Below, one piece after another: positions 16,789 through 24,727 of a DNA stretch of 64,000 nucleotides. Under the pieces are notes generated by a model. That model was not told where the DNA came from, did no database searches, and saw only the letters and a program-made list of their open reading frames with translations. Source of the DNA: JALNZU01 sp964463695 (GTDB lineage Bacteria; Bacteroidota; Bacteroidia; Bacteroidales; F082); the NCBI GenBank assembly GCA_964463695.1, contig CAYXCZ010000023.1, positions 1 to 64,000 of the forward strand, in the 5' to 3' direction. The position numbers and the translations under genes were made by a program. Every line of letters begins with the position of its first letter. Within the stretch, counting starts at the first letter, position 1.

Positions 16789-17094
16789 TCAAACTTTAAT
16801 TTCCACTTCTACTCCACTCGGCAACTCAAGCTTCATCAATGCATCAATCGTTTGTGATGTGGAGCTATATATATCGAGAATTCTCTTGTAAGAGGATAAC
16901 TCAAACTGCTCTCTTGATTTCTTGTGCACGAAAGTTGAACGCAATACGGTGTATATCTTTTTGTCGGTAGGAAGTGGAATTGGTCCACTTACCACGGCGC
17001 CAGTCGACTTTACCGTTTTGACGATCTTTTCAGCTGATTTATCAACCAGGTTGTGATCGTACGACTTTAATTTTATTCTAATCCTTTGGCTCAC
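16789..17094 (-). CDS. rpsJ: 30S ribosomal protein S10
   Basis: Small-subunit head protein that also acts in NusB-dependent antitermination. The 101 residues include IRIKLKSYDHNLVDKSAEKI near 5-24, the GPIPLPTDKKIYTVLRSTFV segment near 38-57 and the LELPSGVEVEIKV end, all typical. It directly follows fusA without an intervening tuf gene, joining the str and S10 blocks. Confidence 0.98.
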   Translation of the reverse strand: MSQRIRIKLKSYDHNLVDKSAEKIVKTVKSTGAVVSGPIPLPTDKKIYTVLRSTFVHKKSREQFELSSYKRILDIYSSTSQTIDALMKLELPSGVEVEIKV

Positions 17095-17118
17095 TTTGTA
17101 GATTATTATTATTATTAC

Positions 17119-19236
17119 CTATTTGATAATCCCTTTTGCTTTATTTATTACAGCTTCTGCTATTGTTTCAGGAGCTTGCATATAATGACTGAACTCCATG
17201 CTTGAGGTGGCACGTCCCGAACTCAATGTGCGCAACGATGTAACATATCCAAACATTTCAGATAGTGGCACATCGGCTTTTATAACCTGTACACTTATCT
17301 TAGCAGTTACCTCACGCAACACAGCGCGACGTTTATTTAAGTCACCTGAAACATCTCCAAGATAATCATCAGGAGTGTTCACTTCTACTTTCATGATTGG
17401 CTCTAGTATCGCTGATTTAGCTTTACGGCAAGCAGCTTTAAATCCCATACGGGCTGCCATTTCGAAGGACAAACTATCCGAATCCACAGGGTGGAACGAA
17501 CCGTCGATCAGACGAACTTTCATGCTATCCATTGAATATCCGGCCAATACACCATTCGACATAGATTCTCTGAATCCTTTTTGAATAGCTGGAATATATT
17601 CTCTTGGAATGTTTCCACCTTTCACCTCGTCGACAAATTGTAAGCCCACAACATTCGCGTCTGCAGGTCCGATTTCAAACTGAATATCAGCAAATTTACC
17701 GCGACCACCGGTTTGTTTCTTGTACACTTCGCGATGTGAGGCGCTGCTTAACAAAGCTTCTTTGTAAGCTACCTGAGGGCGTCCCTGATTGCATTCTACT
17801 TTAAACTCACGTTTTAGGCGGTCGACAAGGATTTCCAAATGAAGCTCTCCCATTCCAGATATAATTGTCTGTCCTGAGTTCTCGTCAGTATGTACTTTGA
17901 AAGTTGGATCTTCTTCAGCAAGTTTTGCAAGAGCCATACCCATTTTGTCCATATCTGCCTGTGTTTTAGGCTCAATAGATACATGGATAACCGGCTCAGG
18001 AAAGGACATTGATTCAAGTACAATTGGATGTGATTCAACACATAAGGTATCTCCTGTGCGGATCGTTTTAAATCCAACAGCAGCTCCGATGTCCCCAGCT
18101 TCAATTCGATCCAGAGGATTTTGTTTATTAGCATGCATTTGCATAATGCGGGAAATACGTTCTTTCTTTCCTGTTGAGGAATTAAAAACATAAGAACCAG
18201 CATCAAGCGCACCTGAATAAACGCGGAAAAATGCGATACGACCTACAAACGGGTCGGTTGCTATTTTAAATGCCAAAGCGCTAAATGGTTCGCTTGGATC
18301 AACTTTTCTTGTTTCTTCCAGTTCGGTGTCAGGATTAATACCTGTAACTCCGTCAATATCCAGTGGACTGGGAAGATATTGTGCAACTCCATTCAATAAT
18401 GTCTGAACTCCTTTATTTTTAAAGGAAGCACCACACATTACCGGTGAAATACGCATCTCAACCGTAGCCTTGCGAATTTGCTGAATCATTTCTTCCTCGG
18501 TAATCGAGTTAGGATCATCCATAAATTTCTCCAAAAGCTCATCACTTTCTTCAGCTACACTTTCGATAAGCTTAAGGCGATATTCCTCAACGGTTTCAAC
18601 AAGATCGGCAGGGATTTCAACTTCAACCATAACGACACCTTTGGAACTATCATCCCAAACATATGCTTTGTTGGTAATCAAATCGACGATCCCTTTAAAT
18701 GTTTCTTCCTCACCTATAGGGATTTGTAATGGAATAGGATTTGCGCCTAAACGTTCCCTGATTTGGGTAAGAACACTAAAAAAATCAGCACCACTTCGAT
18801 CCATTTTATTAACAAAACAGAGACGGGGTACTTTATATTTATCAGCCTGACGCCACACTGTTTCCGATTGAGGCTCAACACCACCAACGGCGCAGAAAAG
18901 TGCAACAGCACCATCCAAAACACGCAGGGAACGCTCAACCTCCACGGTAAAGTCAACGTGACCAGGAGTATCAATTATATTGATTTTGTAGTTATCATTT
19001 TTGTAGTCCCAAAAAACTGTCGTTGCAGCAGAGGTAATGGTTATACCACGTTCCTGCTCTTGCACCATCCAGTCCATGGTAGCAGCGCCTTCATGAACTT
19101 CACCAATTTTATGACTACGGCCAGTGTAATAAAGAATGCGTTCAGTAGTAGTAGTCTTTCCAGCGTCAATATGGGCCATGATGCCAATATTTCGTGTAAG
19201 ACGGAGTTTGTTTAATATGTTCTGGTCAGATGCCAT
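17119..19236 (-). CDS. fusA: Translation elongation factor G
   Basis: Ribosomal translocase GTPase. The G domain begins with the P-loop AHIDAGKTTTTERILYYTGR near residues 21-40, then IDTPGHVDFTVEVERSLRVL near 88-107 (G3) and NKMDRSGADF near 142-151 (G4). Domains II to V follow, with the domain IV loop region near residues 490-600 and a normal C-terminus. At 705 residues it is full length with no truncation. It lies between rpsG and rpsJ; a second EF-G paralogue, common in bacteria, is not in this window. Confidence 0.98.
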   Translation of the reverse strand: MASDQNILNKLRLTRNIGIMAHIDAGKTTTTERILYYTGRSHKIGEVHEGAATMDWMVQEQERGITITSAATTVFWDYKNDNYKINIIDTPGHVDFTVEVERSLRVLDGAVALFCAVGGVEPQSETVWRQADKYKVPRLCFVNKMDRSGADFFSVLTQIRERLGANPIPLQIPIGEEETFKGIVDLITNKAYVWDDSSKGVVMVEVEIPADLVETVEEYRLKLIESVAEESDELLEKFMDDPNSITEEEMIQQIRKATVEMRISPVMCGASFKNKGVQTLLNGVAQYLPSPLDIDGVTGINPDTELEETRKVDPSEPFSALAFKIATDPFVGRIAFFRVYSGALDAGSYVFNSSTGKKERISRIMQMHANKQNPLDRIEAGDIGAAVGFKTIRTGDTLCVESHPIVLESMSFPEPVIHVSIEPKTQADMDKMGMALAKLAEEDPTFKVHTDENSGQTIISGMGELHLEILVDRLKREFKVECNQGRPQVAYKEALLSSASHREVYKKQTGGRGKFADIQFEIGPADANVVGLQFVDEVKGGNIPREYIPAIQKGFRESMSNGVLAGYSMDSMKVRLIDGSFHPVDSDSLSFEMAARMGFKAACRKAKSAILEPIMKVEVNTPDDYLGDVSGDLNKRRAVLREVTAKISVQVIKADVPLSEMFGYVTSLRTLSSGRATSSMEFSHYMQAPETIAEAVINKAKGIIK

Positions 19237-19262
19237 TTCGTAATTCTCTTCTTCTTTTTTTA

Positions 19263-19730
19263 TTAGAACCTGAAGTGCGAGAAAGCTTTGTTAGCTTCTG
19301 CCATTCTGTGGGTGTCTTCTTTTTTCTTAAAAGCGGCACCTTCTTCTTTGTAAGCTGCCAAAATTTCACCTGCTAATTTCTGACCCATCGTTTTTTCGTG
19401 ACGTTTTCTGGAATAACCAATAAGGTTTTTCATACCAATTGACATCTTACGTGTGGGACGAATTTCTGATGGAATCTGGAAAGTTGCACCACCAATACGG
19501 CGACTGCGAACTTCAACTGCCGGAGTAACATTGGCAAGCGCTTTCTTCCATACTTCTACGCAATCTTCATTGGTTTTCTTAGCAACGATATCCATTGCTT
19601 CGTAGAAGATTTTGTATGCCACATTCTTCTTGCCTTCGTTCATGATATTGTTTACAAATTTTGTAACCAATACATCACTGAAACGTGGATCAGGAAGAAT
19701 AATTCTTTTTTTTGGTTTAGCTTTTCTCAT
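19263..19730 (-). CDS. rpsG: 30S ribosomal protein S7
   Basis: Primary 16S rRNA-binding protein of the head; in E. coli it is the translational repressor of the str operon. MRKAKPKKRIILPDPRF at the start, the KFVNNIMNEGKKNVAYKIFY segment near residues 24-43, and PAVEVRSRRIGGATFQIPSE near 90-109 are the family signatures. Length 155 is normal. Between rpsL and fusA. Confidence 0.98.
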   Translation of the reverse strand: MRKAKPKKRIILPDPRFSDVLVTKFVNNIMNEGKKNVAYKIFYEAMDIVAKKTNEDCVEVWKKALANVTPAVEVRSRRIGGATFQIPSEIRPTRKMSIGMKNLIGYSRKRHEKTMGQKLAGEILAAYKEEGAAFKKKEDTHRMAEANKAFSHFRF

Positions 19731-19763
19731 TGCTAACAGTTATAAGTCTAAATAAATATGAGT

Positions 19764-20144
19764 CTACTTCTTTACTTTCGGACGTTTTGTTCCGTACTTT
19801 GATCTTCTTTGCTTTCTTCCTTCAACACCTGAAGTATCGAGAGCACCACGGATGATGTGATATCTTACGCCAGGTAAATCCTTCACACGACCTCCGCGTA
19901 TCATAACGATGGAGTGTTCCTGAAGGTTGTGACCTTCACCAGGAATGTAGGCGTTAACTTCTTTTTGATTTGTTAAACGAACCCTGGCTACTTTACGCAT
20001 TGCAGAGTTTGGTTTCTTAGGTGTAGTAGTGTACACGCGCACACACACTCCACGACGTTGAGGACATGAATCGAGGGCAGGCGATTTGCTTTTGTCAACC
20101 AGCTTCTGGCGTCCCTTGCGAACTAATTGTTGAATAGTAGGCAT
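19764..20144 (-). CDS. rpsL: 30S ribosomal protein S12
   Basis: Decoding-centre protein and first gene of the long operon. MPTIQQLVRKGRQKLVDKSK at the start, CPQRRGVCVRVYTTTPKKPN at 27-46 and RGGRVKDLPGVRYHIIRG near 83-100. Lysines at 43 and 88 are the residues found in streptomycin-sensitive ribosomes, and Asp89 is the residue that is methylthiolated in some bacteria. Length 126 is normal. Two tandem promoters and a structured leader lie upstream. Confidence 0.98.
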   Translation of the reverse strand: MPTIQQLVRKGRQKLVDKSKSPALDSCPQRRGVCVRVYTTTPKKPNSAMRKVARVRLTNQKEVNAYIPGEGHNLQEHSIVMIRGGRVKDLPGVRYHIIRGALDTSGVEGRKQRRSKYGTKRPKVKK

Positions 20145-20412
20145 TTTGTACTGTTTAATTTTTTTTGTTATGAACCCCTTTTTTGGGAGCGCAAAAGTAG
20201 TATAATTTTCTTAACTAACAATATGCTGTCAATCTCAAGTTTTGGGAGATAGTCATAAGGAGGGAAAAGCCCTTTATCAGGCTCTAAACCCCACAAAAAC
20301 CTGTACAGAACGTCGCTTGATGGCTTTTGTGTAAGAAACCTATGACGGTTAAGCTTTTCAGGTTCCTTTTAACTATATCGTTTCCAGTATATTCCAACTC
20401 TTATCGAATTGG
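20145..20412 (-). promoter_or_regulatory. Structured 5' leader of the rpsL operon (candidate regulatory RNA)
   Basis: RNA starting from the distal promoter would run about 270 bases before rpsL. It can form a 5' hairpin (7 pairs, arms 20406-20412 and 20394-20400, loop GAUAA). A nested structure follows, with an outer helix of 8 pairs (20339-20346 with 20252-20259), a middle helix of 7 pairs AAAAGCC/GGCUUUU (20322-20328 with 20265-20271) and an inner helix of 4 pairs (20318-20321 with 20276-20279). These pairings were found by eye. It could be a leader controlling the ribosomal operon or an independent small RNA; no known family was recognised. Confidence 0.4.
20192..20221 (-). promoter_or_regulatory. 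Proximal promoter of the rpsL operon
   Basis: Minus-strand TACTTTTG at 20192-20199, preceded after 19 bases by TTG at 20219-20221, fits the Bacteroidetes promoter consensus. The start would lie about 40 bases before rpsL. The following GCGCTCCC resembles the bases after the promoter at the left edge of the window. Confidence 0.65.
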
Positions 20413-20417
20413 GGCTG

Positions 20418-20448
20418 CAAAATTACACATTATTTTCACTCCGCCAAA
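20418..20448 (-). promoter_or_regulatory. Distal promoter of the rpsL operon
   Basis: Minus-strand TTTG at 20445-20448, a 19-base spacer, then TAATTTTG at 20418-20425: a full match to TTTG-N19-TAnnTTTG. Transcription would start near 20412 and produce the structured leader described for 20145-20412. Confidence 0.65.
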
Positions 20449-20766
20449 TCTTTTTTATCTTTTTTTTGCACAAAATGCTGTTCAAATGAAAAGAAAATGA
20501 AAAAGATAGATCAAAAAACGCTCTGGTGTTTCAAAGTGTCCATACATAATTTTGTTTTCAGGACGTAATTTGCTGCTTTCATACCTATATGTAAGGAGAT
20601 TTAAGAAAATCTGTCTTTTTGGTGTTTTCATTATTTACTACTACTCAAATTCATCCAATCGAGACTGAATTATAAATTTCAATCGGTTGATCTGGACAAA
20701 AACCTAACCTACAAGTAAATTAAGGCAACATGATGCGATCCCTAATTATTTAACTCTATCAATCTA
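20449..20766. other. Divergent intergenic stretch
   Basis: About 320 bases between the distal rpsL promoter (minus) and the promoter of the DUF3024 gene (plus). I see no reading frame, RNA gene or clear repeat. It is AT-rich and probably holds only upstream promoter sequence for both directions. Confidence 0.5.
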
Positions 20767-20797
20767 TTTGTTAGCAATTTAAATGTTATTACTTTTG
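20767..20797 (+). promoter_or_regulatory. Promoter of the DUF3024 gene
   Basis: TTTG at 20767-20770, a 19-base spacer and TACTTTTG at 20790-20797 form a perfect Bacteroidetes-type promoter. The transcript would start near 20803, only a few bases before the ATG at 20810, so upstream in-frame codons cannot be used and the mRNA is nearly leaderless. Confidence 0.65.
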
Positions 20798-20809
20798 AAA
20801 AAAAATAAA

Positions 20810-21157
20810 ATGAATCTTGATGTCAATAATACGCTGAATGTTATCGAGGTGATGGAAAATTTTTTGGAAAGATTTCGTCCCGATACCGAGACACGCAAAA
20901 AGCTTGATTTTGGTTATCACATACAAAACCAAAGTGTCTTTTTCATGGAAATACGACCTAACTACATGAATCCTGATGCTATTATTGAATCTGAAATTGC
21001 AAAAGCTACGTATGTAAAGGCTAAAAAACAATGGAAAATTTTCTGGATGCGAGGCAACCTAAAGTGGTACCCTTATCACCCAAAACCCTTTGTTAATACA
21101 TTTCAGGAATTTATTGAAACCGTTGAAGAAGATGAGTATCATTGCTTTTTTGGATAA
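20810..21157 (+). CDS. DUF3024 family protein
   Basis: A 115-residue soluble protein of unknown function. The second half, with AKATYVKAKKQWKIFWMRGN near residues 64-83, then LKWYPYHP and the C-terminal FIETVEEDEYHCFFG, resembles the DUF3024 family, in which Trp-rich strands and a final EDxxxCFFG are typical (recognised from memory). No signal peptide, membrane segment or catalytic motif is apparent. The frame is open back to 20783, but the promoter overlaps those codons, so I use the ATG at 20810. It stands alone between the ribosomal operon and the helicase gene. No function can be assigned. Confidence 0.8.
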   Translation: MNLDVNNTLNVIEVMENFLERFRPDTETRKKLDFGYHIQNQSVFFMEIRPNYMNPDAIIESEIAKATYVKAKKQWKIFWMRGNLKWYPYHPKPFVNTFQEFIETVEEDEYHCFFG

Positions 21158-21238
21158 AATCAGAAAATAAAAGACAAAATCTAACAGGTTAAAGAAGTTT
21201 AAATGAACACATTTAATGCTTACCACGCCTCTTAAAAA

Positions 21239-21403
21239 GTTGATTTGTTGATAGATTTTTCTTGATGAAGCAATTACCTCTTCGATTGATTCTTTACGAA
21301 AAAACCATTAACAAAAATCCAACAGCGTTGGAGTCGAAATGATTCTATTACATTCTCCACAGATGCGTCCGCCATCAACAAATCAACGAATCAACAAATC
21401 AAC
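21239..21403. repeat. Short inverted and direct repeats in an intergenic region
   Basis: The 14-base word ATCAACAAATCAAC occurs twice in tandem at 21374-21387 and 21390-21403, and once as its reverse complement at 21239-21252. Between them is a perfect short palindrome, CCAAC-AGC-GTTGG, at 21319-21331. The gap between the DUF3024 gene and the helicase otherwise holds no gene. The arrangement resembles REP-like repetitive intergenic sequence seen in Bacteroidetes, but copies elsewhere in the genome cannot be checked here. Confidence 0.6.
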
Positions 21404-21445
21404 CCTAAACTCAAACAATCATCCCTAAACTCACAAGCCTTTTGA

Positions 21446-21474
21446 TTGAAAATGGAGCAAAATCCTTATTTTTG
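21446..21474 (+). promoter_or_regulatory. Candidate promoter of the UvrD/PcrA helicase
   Basis: TTG at 21446-21448, an 18-base spacer and TATTTTTG at 21467-21474. Transcription would start near 21481, inside the first codons of the longest open frame. If real, translation must begin at GTG 21494. Confidence 0.45.
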
Positions 21475-23779
21475 CGACTCAAAATACAATCAAGTGACTG
21501 ATTTACTCACGCAACTTAATGATCCCCAAAAGGATGCCGTCGTTCATACGCAAGGTCCGGTAATGATAATCGCCGGTGCAGGTGCCGGAAAAACCCGAGC
21601 CCTCACCTATCGTATCGCTTATCTCTTGCAAGAAGGTGCCGACCCTTACTCTATCCTTGCTCTCACCTTCACCAATAAAGCAGCCCGCGAAATGAAGGAA
21701 CGTATCATGGGTCTTATTGGCGATAACGAAGGGCGTAACGTGTGGATGGGGACTTTTCACTCAGTCTTTGCACGTATTCTCAGGGTTGAAGGACATCATC
21801 TGGGCTATCCTCAAAACTTCACCATCTATGATACCGACGATACCAAACGTCTGATCCGTAGTATACTAAGCGAGCTCAACCTCGATCCTAAAGTGTATAA
21901 TCCATCGTATATTCTGCATCGTATTTCCAACGCGAAATCGAACCTCTTCTCTGCTGCTGATTATCTTAATAACCCTGAAGTACAAACTGCTGATGCCGCT
22001 GCAGGCAAGCCACTTACCGGTGAGATTTTTAAGACATATAATGCCCGGCTGAAACGAGCAGATGCAATGGATTTTGACGACCTGCTTTTTAATACAAACC
22101 TCCTTTTCCGCGATTTTCCTGAAGTCTTGCACAAATACCAGCATCGCTTCCGCTTTATTCTTGTGGATGAGTACCAGGATACCAATCATGCTCAGTACCT
22201 TATCATTAAACGAATGGCTGCATTGCATGAAAACATTACCGTTGTGGGTGATGATGCCCAAAGTATCTACGCTTTCAGGGGAGCCAATATTCAAAATATT
22301 CTCAACTTCAAGCACGATTATCCTGATCATCAACTTTATCGGCTGGAACAAAACTATCGCTCCACTCAAACCATCGTCAATGCTGCGAATGGAGTGATCG
22401 CGAAGAATAAAGATCAGATTAAAAAAACCGTTTGGACAGAAAATGAAGAGGGGATGCCTATCAGCTTGCTGCGCGCCACCTCCGACAATGAAGAAGGAAC
22501 CCTTGTAGCGAACTCCATTTTTGGGTTTAAGATGGCAAAACAACTGCCAAACAGCCACTTTGCTATCCTTTACCGCACCAATGCACAGTCGCGCTCAATG
22601 GAAGAAGCGTTGCGACGTCAGGGTATTCCTTACAAGATTTATGGAGGGCTCTCGTTTTACAGCCGAAAAGAGGTAAAAGACCTTCTCTCCTATTTTCGGT
22701 TGGTAATCAATTCCAATGATGAGGAAGCGTTGTTGCGGGTTATTAATTATCCTGTCAGGGGAATTGGAAAAACGACCATCGAAAAATTACAAGTGGTAAG
22801 CAACGAGCATCAGTGCAGCATCATGGAGCTTATCTCAAATCCTGATCAGCGCCTTAACGAACTCAACCGTGGCACTATGGGTAAGCTAAACGACTTTGCC
22901 ACTATGATCAAAAGCTTTGCAGCTCAACTGGATAAGCGTAATGCCTTTGAGTTGGCACAGCATATTACCAATTCTGTCGGCATCGTGGGTGCGCTCAAAG
23001 AGGAAGATAACATTGAATCAGTTAATCGAATTGAAAACATCGAAGAATTGTTGAATGCTATCATGGAATATGCCGAACGCGAACCTGAAGCCGGCGAACT
23101 GGGTGAGGAAGGCGTTCCACAGCGTTCCTTAGGTCATTTTATGCAAGAGGTTGCACTACTTACCGACGCTGATAAAAAAGATGACAACGAACATACCGAC
23201 TATGTAAGTTTGATGACTATCCATGCTGCAAAAGGACTGGAATTTCCTTACGTTTATATCGTTGGCCTGGAAGAAAATTTGTTTCCTTCCATTCAGTCAC
23301 TCGGGACGAGGGCTGAGCTCGAAGAAGAACGCAGGTTGTTTTATGTTGCTTTGACACGTGCGCAGGAAAAAGTAACCATAAGTTATGCTGAAAGCAGGTA
23401 TCGTTGGGGTAACCTCACACTCAGCGAACCGAGCCGTTTTATTGAAGATATCGACAGTAAGTTTGTTGAAAGCCCAAAACGAAATCAAGCAGATTATAAG
23501 CAAAAACAGTCATCGATGTTCCCTGGCAAACACCATACAACAGAACGTCCTTCGGCTTCAGCTGCAACTGAGCACACATCCTCCGACGAACCATTCGAAC
23601 CATCTGAAATTGATGCACTTCAGAATGGAATGGTGGTAGAGCATCAAAAATTTGGTAAAGGGAAAATTATTCAAATGGAAGGAACAGGAGCTAATCGAAA
23701 AGCTACCGTATTTTTTGCAGGTATCGGACAAAAGCAATTGCTGCTTAAATTTGCCAAGCTTAAAATTTGCGAAGAATAA
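21452..23779 (+). CDS. UvrD/PcrA-type ATP-dependent DNA helicase
   Basis: Superfamily 1A 3'-5' helicase, probably acting in nucleotide excision repair, mismatch repair and clearing of stalled polymerases. Visible motifs from the N-terminus: QLNDPQKDAV (Q-motif region), Walker A AGAGAGKTRALTYRIAYLL, LTFTNKAAREMKERI (Ia), VDEYQDTNHAQY (II), VGDDAQSIYAFRGA (III), LEQNYRST (IV), TIHAAKGLEFPYVYIVGLEE (V) and EEERRLFYVALTRAQ (VI). A final segment, VVEHQKFGKGKIIQMEG, is the Tudor-like RNA polymerase-binding tail of PcrA/UvrD. The ATG at 21452 is the first ATG; GTG at 21494 is a strong alternative because a promoter overlaps the earlier codons and homology starts near there. Confidence 0.95.
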   Translation: MEQNPYFCDSKYNQVTDLLTQLNDPQKDAVVHTQGPVMIIAGAGAGKTRALTYRIAYLLQEGADPYSILALTFTNKAAREMKERIMGLIGDNEGRNVWMGTFHSVFARILRVEGHHLGYPQNFTIYDTDDTKRLIRSILSELNLDPKVYNPSYILHRISNAKSNLFSAADYLNNPEVQTADAAAGKPLTGEIFKTYNARLKRADAMDFDDLLFNTNLLFRDFPEVLHKYQHRFRFILVDEYQDTNHAQYLIIKRMAALHENITVVGDDAQSIYAFRGANIQNILNFKHDYPDHQLYRLEQNYRSTQTIVNAANGVIAKNKDQIKKTVWTENEEGMPISLLRATSDNEEGTLVANSIFGFKMAKQLPNSHFAILYRTNAQSRSMEEALRRQGIPYKIYGGLSFYSRKEVKDLLSYFRLVINSNDEEALLRVINYPVRGIGKTTIEKLQVVSNEHQCSIMELISNPDQRLNELNRGTMGKLNDFATMIKSFAAQLDKRNAFELAQHITNSVGIVGALKEEDNIESVNRIENIEELLNAIMEYAEREPEAGELGEEGVPQRSLGHFMQEVALLTDADKKDDNEHTDYVSLMTIHAAKGLEFPYVYIVGLEENLFPSIQSLGTRAELEEERRLFYVALTRAQEKVTISYAESRYRWGNLTLSEPSRFIEDIDSKFVESPKRNQADYKQKQSSMFPGKHHTTERPSASAATEHTSSDEPFEPSEIDALQNGMVVEHQKFGKGKIIQMEGTGANRKATVFFAGIGQKQLLLKFAKLKICEE

Positions 23780-23854
23780 AACACTTTTCAACCCACAACG
23801 ATCGTTATTCTGCCATAATTTAGTTCAGATTAGAATGAACATCGGAATTTTAGT

Positions 23855-23862
23855 TATTTTTG
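23855..23862 (+). promoter_or_regulatory. Candidate -7 element for the DUF4290 gene
   Basis: TATTTTTG fits TAnnTTTG about 70 bases before the ATG at 23930. No TTG is visible at the expected -33 spacing, so support is partial. Confidence 0.35.
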
Positions 23863-23929
23863 CCGTTGGTTAAAGCCCTTAACCCAAGGCTGTAAATTAC
23901 AGAAAGAATTATCAATACATTTTATTTAG

Positions 23930-24580
23930 ATGGAATATAACACCCTGAGGCAAAAAATGGCCATTCCTGAGTATGGAAGAAATATTCAATCCATGATTGA
24001 GCATCTTTTTACTATTGAGGATCGCATCAAACGCACACAAGCTGCCTACTATATTGTAAGTATTATGGCTCAGATGAATCCGCAAGTCAGGGAATCTTCC
24101 GATTATTTGCACAAATTATGGGATCATTTACACATTATAAGTGATTTTAAACTTGATGTAGATAGCCCTTACGACCCGCCAAAACGTGAAAATGTGCAAA
24201 GGAAACCCCGTCATGTAGGATACAACAGCAATGAAATCCGTTATGGACATTATGGTTTGTACACTGCCAACCTCATCAACAAAGCAATTTTGTATGATGA
24301 AGGAAATGAAAAAACCGCATTAGTTCAGGCCATTGCCAACTACATGAAAAAGCAATACCTAAGCTGGAACCGGGATTCGGTTACAGATGAAACCATTTCA
24401 CTGAACCTAAATGAATTATCTGGCGGAAGGCTGACGCTTACTGAAGATATGAAACTGGTGTCGACCAATGAAATTCTTTCCAAAGCAGGTCTTAATCAAA
24501 ATCTTGCAATGCAAAAACAGAAAAAGAAATTCAATCAAAAGCCAGGGAGCCAAGGCTTTCAAAAGAAGAAACAACGGTAG
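23930..24580 (+). CDS. DUF4290 family protein
   Basis: A 216-residue protein of a family (DUF4290) known mainly from Bacteroidetes, with no established function. The N-terminal half, MEYNTLRQKMAIPEYGRNIQ then RIKRTQAAYYIVSIMAQMNP near residues 35-54, is the family's conserved part; VDSPYDPPKR near 78-87 and IRYGHYGLYTANLINKAI near 103-120 follow. The tail is low-complexity and basic (Lys, Gln, Asn). No signal peptide or membrane span. It is followed by a terminator, then murA; this adjacency may be conserved but that cannot be checked here. Confidence 0.85.
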   Translation: MEYNTLRQKMAIPEYGRNIQSMIEHLFTIEDRIKRTQAAYYIVSIMAQMNPQVRESSDYLHKLWDHLHIISDFKLDVDSPYDPPKRENVQRKPRHVGYNSNEIRYGHYGLYTANLINKAILYDEGNEKTALVQAIANYMKKQYLSWNRDSVTDETISLNLNELSGGRLTLTEDMKLVSTNEILSKAGLNQNLAMQKQKKKFNQKPGSQGFQKKKQR

Positions 24581-24597
24581 TTTTCAAGCTACTTAAT

Positions 24598-24632
24598 AAA
24601 AAGGTAAAAAGCACACGTTTTTTACCTTTTTT
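24598..24632 (+). terminator. Rho-independent terminator after the DUF4290 gene
   Basis: AAAAAGGTAAAAA and its complement around a GCACACG loop form a hairpin that ends in a T run on the plus strand, 18 bases after the stop codon. The stem is AT-rich. Confidence 0.75.
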
Positions 24633-24727
24633 GTTTCACTGTAATGAATTAGTATTCAAAAGAATTAGCCACACAGAGAGTGTGTGCCATCCGTGAAAAA
24701 GAGTTATTTTCGACAAAAATTTAATGC

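Noticed and set aside
20145..20412. SRP RNA, tmRNA or 6S RNA in the rpsL leader
   Set aside because: The leader lacks the SRP GGAA-loop helix and the tmRNA tRNA-like end. A long rod with a central open region as in 6S RNA was not clear. I keep it only as a structured leader.
21866..22558. A 230-codon open frame on the minus strand opposite the helicase gene
   Set aside because: It lies wholly inside the helicase gene and shows no family resemblance. Long antisense frames arise by chance opposite conserved coding sequence.
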